This document shows positions 59,705 through 64,000 of a stretch of DNA of 64,000 nt, in pieces. Below the pieces are notes generated by a model. It was not told the DNA's origin and made no database searches. It saw nothing but the letters and a program-made list of their open reading frames with translations. The translations under genes were made by a program, and so were the position numbers. The first letter of the stretch is position 1; the number at the start of each line of letters is the position of its first letter. Origin of the DNA: Clostridia bacterium (GTDB lineage Bacteria; Bacillota; Clostridia; Oscillospirales; CAG-272); the NCBI GenBank assembly GCA_017467105.1, contig JAFTSU010000005.1, positions 1 through 64,000 of the forward strand. Direction: 5' to 3'.

Positions 59705-61405
59705 ATGTTAAAAACCAAAATAGTTTCAAGCCAAGAAAAAATATTCGTAGATGATAAGCTATCCTCCTTTGCCCCTGTTACTACGCTCACAGCCCTTGGC
59801 GGCGAGGTGGTTAATTTCCAGCTGATATACGTGGACGAGGGCGAGCCCTATCTGCCCGTGCGTCCGATCTGCAATCTCTCCGTTTCGGGTGACCTTGCTG
59901 AGTACGTAACCGTCCGCGACGTTCGCTCCGTCCCTGTTGACAGACCCACGCTGCCGGGCATCACCGACTCTAACTATTTGCGCACCACCCCCGGTATATA
60001 CCCCGATATACTCACTCCTCTGCGTTACGGCGGTAAGGTGGTCATATCCCGTGATAAGCTTCGCTCACTGTGGCTTGAAGTGCGCATTCCCCACGATTTC
60101 TCGGGCGATGGAGTGTTGACTCTTTCCATCAGCATGGAGAGCGGCGCAGTAGGCGATACCGGCGTGGCTCACTTTGACGGCGAACCTATAGCGACGGAGA
60201 GTATCAAGCTTTGCGTAATAGGTGTGTCTCTTCCCCCACAGGAGCTTTTGCACACTCAGTGGTTCTACTGTGACTGTCTGGCATCCTATTACAACGTGCC
60301 GGTATGGTCTGACGAGCACTGGGAGATTATAGAGAATTTTGCTAAGGTTGCAGTTGAGAGGGGCAGAAATATGCTCTATACTCCTCTGCTCACCCCCGCA
60401 CTTAATGTAAACCCACCCTACGAAAGATTGCCAAGCCAGCTTGTAGGCGTGTCTCTCAATGATGGAGAATACACCTTTGATTTCACGAATGTTGACCGAT
60501 GGGTTGATATGTGCGACAGAATTGGTGTAAAATACCTTGAGATAGCTCATTTTTACGATCAGCATAAGGCGGCGCACAGCGCCAAGGTCTACGGCGCGGT
60601 TGACGGAAGCTATAAATGCATCTTCGGCTGGGACACCTCGTCAGAGGATCCGAAATACGTCAGATTCTTACGTGAAATGATCGTAGCCTTTCTCGACCAT
60701 ATGAAGAGCAGGGGGGATGACAAAAGATGCGTATTCCATATAGCCGACGAGCCCCATATTGCAGACCTTGATCACTTTAACAAGATCAAGAATAATATAT
60801 CGGATCTTCTCACTGGCTACGTGATTATGGACGCGCTGTCAAATATCGAGTTTTACAACGTCGGTGCCGTAACAGAGCCCGTACCCGTAACGTCAAGAGC
60901 CATGTTCTTTATAGAGGCGGGCGTGCCAGATCTTTGGGTCTACTACGCTTGCAATCAGGTGGTGGATTACTCTAACTGCTATCTGGCAATGCCCTCGTGG
61001 CGAACTCGCTCGATAGGTATGCAGTTATACAAATACAACCTTAAGGGATTCCTTCACTGGGGATATAATTACTACAATAACCGCGCCTCCGGTGACGCTA
61101 TTAATCCCTATCTTGACCTAAGCGGAGAGGATTGGGTACCTGCAGGCGATACCTTCATCGTCTATCCCGGCAATGATGGCAAGCCCTTGGAGTCCATCCG
61201 TATTATGACTATGGAGGAGGCTATGCAGGACGTTCGCGCTATGCGCCTTGCTGAGAAATACTATTCTCACAGCGAAGTTGTCAGAGAAATGGAGCGTGCC
61301 CTCGGCGACGAGATCACCTTCGAAAGATGCGCTCGCACGGCAGACGAAATGCTCCGCGTCAGAGAAGCAGTAAACCAAATGATAATTCGGGCGATATCCA
61401 AGTAA
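59705..61405 (+). CDS. DUF4091-type (GH123-like) glycoside hydrolase, cytoplasmic
   Basis: A 566-aa protein. A beta-sandwich N-terminal half (SSFAPVTTLTALGGEVVNFQL, LWLEVRIPHDFSGDGVLTLS) is followed by a TIM barrel with LLHTQWFYCDCLASYYNVPVW, GVKYLEIAHFYDQHKAAHSA, CVFHIADEPH (Asp-Glu pair as in GH123 beta-N-acetylgalactosaminidases) and GFLHWGYNYYNN, which match DUF4091 proteins. The likely substrate is a GalNAc- or GlcNAc-containing glycan, acted on in the cytoplasm since no signal peptide is present. The start at 59705 has AAGGAACC upstream; a reading from 59627 has none. A palindrome next to the -10 box suggests repressor control. Confidence 0.85.
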   Translation: MLKTKIVSSQEKIFVDDKLSSFAPVTTLTALGGEVVNFQLIYVDEGEPYLPVRPICNLSVSGDLAEYVTVRDVRSVPVDRPTLPGITDSNYLRTTPGIYPDILTPLRYGGKVVISRDKLRSLWLEVRIPHDFSGDGVLTLSISMESGAVGDTGVAHFDGEPIATESIKLCVIGVSLPPQELLHTQWFYCDCLASYYNVPVWSDEHWEIIENFAKVAVERGRNMLYTPLLTPALNVNPPYERLPSQLVGVSLNDGEYTFDFTNVDRWVDMCDRIGVKYLEIAHFYDQHKAAHSAKVYGAVDGSYKCIFGWDTSSEDPKYVRFLREMIVAFLDHMKSRGDDKRCVFHIADEPHIADLDHFNKIKNNISDLLTGYVIMDALSNIEFYNVGAVTEPVPVTSRAMFFIEAGVPDLWVYYACNQVVDYSNCYLAMPSWRTRSIGMQLYKYNLKGFLHWGYNYYNNRASGDAINPYLDLSGEDWVPAGDTFIVYPGNDGKPLESIRIMTMEEAMQDVRAMRLAEKYYSHSEVVREMERALGDEITFERCARTADEMLRVREAVNQMIIRAISK

Positions 61406-61468
61406 TTGTTTTTTTGCTGATTCTTTGCAAATTTAAGCAAAACGCAAACAAAAGTAGTCATATGCACG

Positions 61469-61505
61469 AAAAAAGGAACAAATCCTCTCGATTTGTTCCT
61501 TTTTT
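61469..61505. terminator. Bidirectional terminator, DUF4091 gene and prfB
   Basis: Perfect 15-bp stem AAAAAAGGAACAAAT / ATTTGTTCCTTTTTT with a seven-base loop between converging genes. Confidence 0.93.
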
Positions 61506-61537
61506 ATATCCAAGTAATTGTCGTAAATCTATGCCGA

Positions 61538-62656
61538 TCAACCCTCCGGCGCGGTGGAAATATGCTTCAGATAAGCGTTGATAAATCCGTCTATCTCACC
61601 GTCCATAACAGCGTCAATGTTTCCGTCTTCATAGCCGGTTCTGGTATCCTTAGCCAGAGTATAGGGCATAAATACGTAGCTTCGGATCTGGCTTCCCCAC
61701 TCGATATTAGCCTTATTGCCCTGGATGTCCTCGATCCTATCTAGCTTCTCGCGGAGCTTGATCTCCATCAGCTTTGCCTTCAGCATTTTCAGCGCCGTCT
61801 CCTTGTTCTGCAGCTGGCTTCTCTCAGTCTGGCATCCTACCACGATTCCTGTGGGCTTGTGCACGATTCTGATCGCCGAGTCGGTTTTATTGATGTGCTG
61901 ACCACCTGCACCGGATGAGCGGTGAGCGGTTATATCCAAATCCTCATCCTTTATAATGATGGTGTTATCATCCTCAAATTCGGGCATGACCTCTACTGAT
62001 GCAAAGGACGTATGACGTCTGCCGGACGCGTCGAAGGGAGATACTCTGACAAGTCTGTGTACGCCGTTCTCACTCTTCAGATATCCGTACGCATTCAGAC
62101 CCTCGATCATAATAGTGGCAGACTTTATTCCTGCCTCGTCCCCGTCAAGCCAATCGATGAGCTTAACGTTAAAGCCGCTCTTTTCGCCCCATCTGGTATA
62201 CATACGGTAGAGCATAGACGCCCAGTCCTGCGCCTCGGTACCGCCTGCGCCCGGGTGGAAGGAGAGTATAGCGTTATTTTTGTCGTATGGACCGGAGAGA
62301 AGGACCTCTATCCTCTTTCTCTCAGCCTCGTTTTCTATAAATTCGGTTTCAGCGAGAACCTCCTCTACAGAGTCCTCGTCATTTGCCTCTATAGCCATCT
62401 CGCAGAGCATATGGGTATCCTCCAGCTTTGCGAGCAGTGCCTCGTAGCTCTCGTACTTATCCTTCATCTGCTTGATTACGCGCAGCTTTCTTGACGACGC
62501 CTCTGCGTCATTCCAGAAGTCCTGGATAAGCGTTTCTCTCTCGAGATCCGCACACTTTTCCTTTATTTCCTCTATTTTGAGCTGGTTTCCAAGCTCCTCC
62601 AACACGCTATGTAGCGCTGTAAGTCTTCTCTTCGCCTCTTCAAGAGCAACTATCAT
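61538..62656 (-). CDS. prfB: Peptide chain release factor 2, without programmed frameshift
   Basis: A 372-aa class I release factor for UGA and UAA stops. N-terminal coiled coil (LEEAKRRLTALHSVLEELGNQLKIEEIKEKC in blocks), DFWNDAEASSRKL, domain 3 HPGAGGTEAQDWASMLYRMY, the peptidyl-hydrolase motif RSSGAGGQHINKTDSAIRI (GGQ), and TIMIEGLNAYGYLKSENGVHRLVRVSPFD containing the stop-codon recognition region. In most bacteria prfB has a +1 frameshift near codon 25 at an in-frame UGA; here the N-terminal part reads through in one frame. The start at 62656 has AAAGGA eight bases upstream; an in-frame start at 62698 is less likely. Confidence 0.95.
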   Translation of the reverse strand: MIVALEEAKRRLTALHSVLEELGNQLKIEEIKEKCADLERETLIQDFWNDAEASSRKLRVIKQMKDKYESYEALLAKLEDTHMLCEMAIEANDEDSVEEVLAETEFIENEAERKRIEVLLSGPYDKNNAILSFHPGAGGTEAQDWASMLYRMYTRWGEKSGFNVKLIDWLDGDEAGIKSATIMIEGLNAYGYLKSENGVHRLVRVSPFDASGRRHTSFASVEVMPEFEDDNTIIIKDEDLDITAHRSSGAGGQHINKTDSAIRIVHKPTGIVVGCQTERSQLQNKETALKMLKAKLMEIKLREKLDRIEDIQGNKANIEWGSQIRSYVFMPYTLAKDTRTGYEDGNIDAVMDGEIDGFINAYLKHISTAPEG

Positions 62657-62767
62657 ACCGTTTTCCTTTACGTTCGTAGGTTTTTGCAAATCTTTCAAAA
62701 TTCACCAATATATTTTACCATAAACAAACAGAAAAGTAAATAGTGTTTTAAAATATTTGAATAAATA

Positions 62768-62796
62768 TTGATTTTTATCTTATTATATGCTATACT
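62768..62796 (+). promoter_or_regulatory. Promoter of the DUF1858-trmK run
   Basis: TTGATT (62768-62773), 17-base spacer, TATACT (62791-62796), 38 bases before the start codon. Confidence 0.75.
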
Positions 62797-62834
62797 AAAT
62801 AATGTTAAACATATTAGAAGGCAGGATAATAAAA

Positions 62835-63035
62835 ATGACAGTTACTAAGGACACACTTATCGGCGATATTCTCGATTTCGACGTAGAGACTGCAAGATTC
62901 TTCTTCGAGATCGGCATGCATTGTCTGGGTTGCCCTCACTCCAGAGGCGAATCTATCGAGGATGCTTGCTACGTTCACGGCACCAATGCTGATGAGCTGG
63001 TGAAGAAGATCAACGATTACCTCGCATCCAAATGA
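62835..63035 (+). CDS. DUF1858 domain protein
   Basis: A 66-aa protein matching the DUF1858 family (IGDILDFDVETARFFFEIGMHCLGCPHSRGESIEDACYVHG seen as blocks IGDILDFDVETARFFFEIGM and MHCLGCPHSRGESIEDAC). The CxxC plus a third Cys suggests metal or redox chemistry; related domains occur at the N-terminus of iron-sulfur repair proteins (ScdA/RIC type) and hybrid proteins of anaerobes. The start at 62835 has AGGAT before it; an ATG at 62802 lies right behind the -10 box. It overlaps trmK by four bases. Confidence 0.9.
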   Translation: MTVTKDTLIGDILDFDVETARFFFEIGMHCLGCPHSRGESIEDACYVHGTNADELVKKINDYLASK

Positions 63036-63733
63036 TCGAGCGTAAGCTAAACCGCAGGCTTTTATCGGCGGCGTCGCTTGTACGGCAGGGGGCTGTGTTT
63101 GCCGATATCGGCACTGATCACGCCTACCTGCCTATCTTTTTGCTCGATGAGGGGCGCATCAGCCGCGCTGTCGCCACGGATATAAACGAGGGACCTCTCG
63201 CCTCTGCAGAGCGCAACGTGGGCGACGCGGGATACTCTGCTGCGGTCACCTTCCGACTGACAGACGGAGCGGCGTCACTTGCAGAGCTTGGCATTACCGA
63301 CTACGCTATCTGCGGTATGGGAGGTGAGCTGATAGCGGAAATAATTTCACACGCCCCCCATCTTTTTGATGAAAATCTGCGCCTTATCCTTCAGCCTATG
63401 ACAAGGCAGGCATATCTTCGCAAATATCTTCTGTCTCATGGCTTTGATATTGAGCGTGAGATCTATACGGAGGACGGAGGAAAGTATTATACCTGTATGC
63501 TGGTGAGCTACAGCGGCGTGCGCCGTGATATATCCGAGGAGGAGGCAACTCTGGGTCTTGGGTCGACGCGCCATACGGGCGACGGTCGCGTAGGTTATCT
63601 CAGAGCCAGACTTTCGTCCCTTCGCCGCGCCGCAGATGGCAAGCTTCGCGGCGGCGTTGCCTTTCCGTCTGAGCTTGCTCTTATATCTGCGATAGAGAGG
63701 CTTATACCGGAAATATTGGAAAATAATACCTGA
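63032..63733 (+). CDS. trmK: tRNA (adenine22-N1)-methyltransferase TrmK
   Basis: A 233-aa class I methyltransferase modifying A22 of tRNA. Marks: LNRRLLSAASLVRQGAVFADIGTDHAYLPIFLL (SAM site DIGTDHAYLP), AVATDINEGPLASAERNV, DYAICGMGGELIAEII (catalytic NPP-like loop GMGG) and LQPMTRQAYLRKYLLSHGF. The following gene begins like Nif3-type YqfO, the usual neighbour of trmK in Firmicutes. Its ATG overlaps the DUF1858 stop (ATGA). Confidence 0.95.
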   Translation: MIERKLNRRLLSAASLVRQGAVFADIGTDHAYLPIFLLDEGRISRAVATDINEGPLASAERNVGDAGYSAAVTFRLTDGAASLAELGITDYAICGMGGELIAEIISHAPHLFDENLRLILQPMTRQAYLRKYLLSHGFDIEREIYTEDGGKYYTCMLVSYSGVRRDISEEEATLGLGSTRHTGDGRVGYLRARLSSLRRAADGKLRGGVAFPSELALISAIERLIPEILENNT

Positions 63734-63968
63734 GCTGCCGCGTCAATTTTTGCCCGACCTTATCCTTAGTGGACTTTGCCGCGGATCGTATTCCGAGCTT
63801 ACTTATTGACCGGCTTTTTGGTCTCTCTTAGCTTCCGCACTCTTCCGATATTCAGAGCCTGGACGATACTATCCAATGCGCTTGCCCTAATCCCAGCGGT
63901 ACAGGGCGCGTCACTTTAAATAACATAAAAACTACCTTGTGTGCTAAGTCGCACAGATCGGAGCTTAA

Positions 63969-64000
63969 ATGAACGTAAAGGAATTGTACGCTAAATTCAA
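63969..64000 (+). CDS. Nif3-like dinuclear metal protein, start only
   Basis: An ATG at 63969 preceded by GGAGCTTAA opens MNVKELYAKF, and the frame stays open to the window end. The N-terminal MxVKELYxxF and the position behind trmK fit a Nif3-like (YqfO-type) protein. Only ten or so codons are visible, so the assignment leans on gene order. The 235 bases between trmK and this start hold a small GACCG...TGGTC hairpin and nothing else recognised. Confidence 0.55.
   Translation, partial: MNVKELYAKF

Overview
The window reads as chromosome of an uncultured, probably gut- or rumen-associated Clostridium-class Firmicute (Oscillospirales or Christensenellales-like is my guess). Reasons: Mini-RNase III, SepF, YlmH, a type III glutamine synthetase, TrmK beside a Nif3-type gene, an M16 peptidase, strong AGGAGG-type ribosome binding sites and TTGACA-17-TATAAT promoters. 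G+C looks moderate by eye. No phage, plasmid, IS element, rRNA, tRNA or CRISPR array is seen. The genes are mostly housekeeping, with scattered cytoplasmic carbohydrate-active genes.

Layout. 1-2.9 kb: 3' end of tuf, an FMN riboswitch with terminator in front of ribU, then about 1.2 kb without a convincing large gene that holds short repeats and, on the minus strand, a promoter-to-terminator unit that looks like a structured ~214-nt noncoding RNA. 2.9-7.2 kb: an unknown 679-aa protein, a GT2 glycosyltransferase and rsmG. 7.4-15.7 kb: a carbohydrate block of three tandem SGNH hydrolase paralogues, a GH20-like hexosaminidase and a divergent 918-aa glycosidase-like protein, none with a signal peptide. 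15.8-26.9 kb: glnN, an exonuclease fused to a Cys-rich tail, ylmH-ppiC, rsmF, a membrane protein, gtrA, LysR-DUF554 and a single-pass protein. 27.1-31 kb: metF, a separate MetH reactivation-domain protein and metH, as one operon. 31.3-42 kb: minus-strand genes for a flavin reductase, lysS-greA, an S41 protease lipoprotein, a CdaR-like regulator, rsmE, prmA-ribF and an ABC-F ATPase. 42.2-44.1 kb: another glycosidase-like gene, preceded by a 14-15-nt tandem repeat. 44.7-47.2 kb: a polar amino-acid ABC transporter. 47.5-50.6 kb: yggS-sepF-yggT-lspA-rluD. 50.7-54.5 kb: mrnC-hisS-ygiQ. 54.9-61.4 kb: pcrA, an M16 peptidase, a HAD phosphatase and a DUF4091/GH123-like protein. 61.5-64 kb: prfB (no frameshift), DUF1858, trmK and the start of a Nif3-like gene.

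Most unusual signals: (1) the substrate-binding protein of the amino-acid transporter has its two lobes in reversed order, a natural circular permutation, and its ATPase carries an extra ~35-residue insert; (2) the octamer ACCCGTGT occurs at least 18 times on both strands, in genes of all reading frames and between genes, often followed by a T-rich tract, against about two expected by chance; (3) a candidate structured small RNA with its own promoter and terminator at 2262-2475, with a second structured element just beyond; (4) unrelated intergenic spacers each carry their own short direct-repeat array (14-15, 26, 46, 49 and 65 nt periods); (5) a cluster of DnaA-box-like sequences ahead of pcrA.
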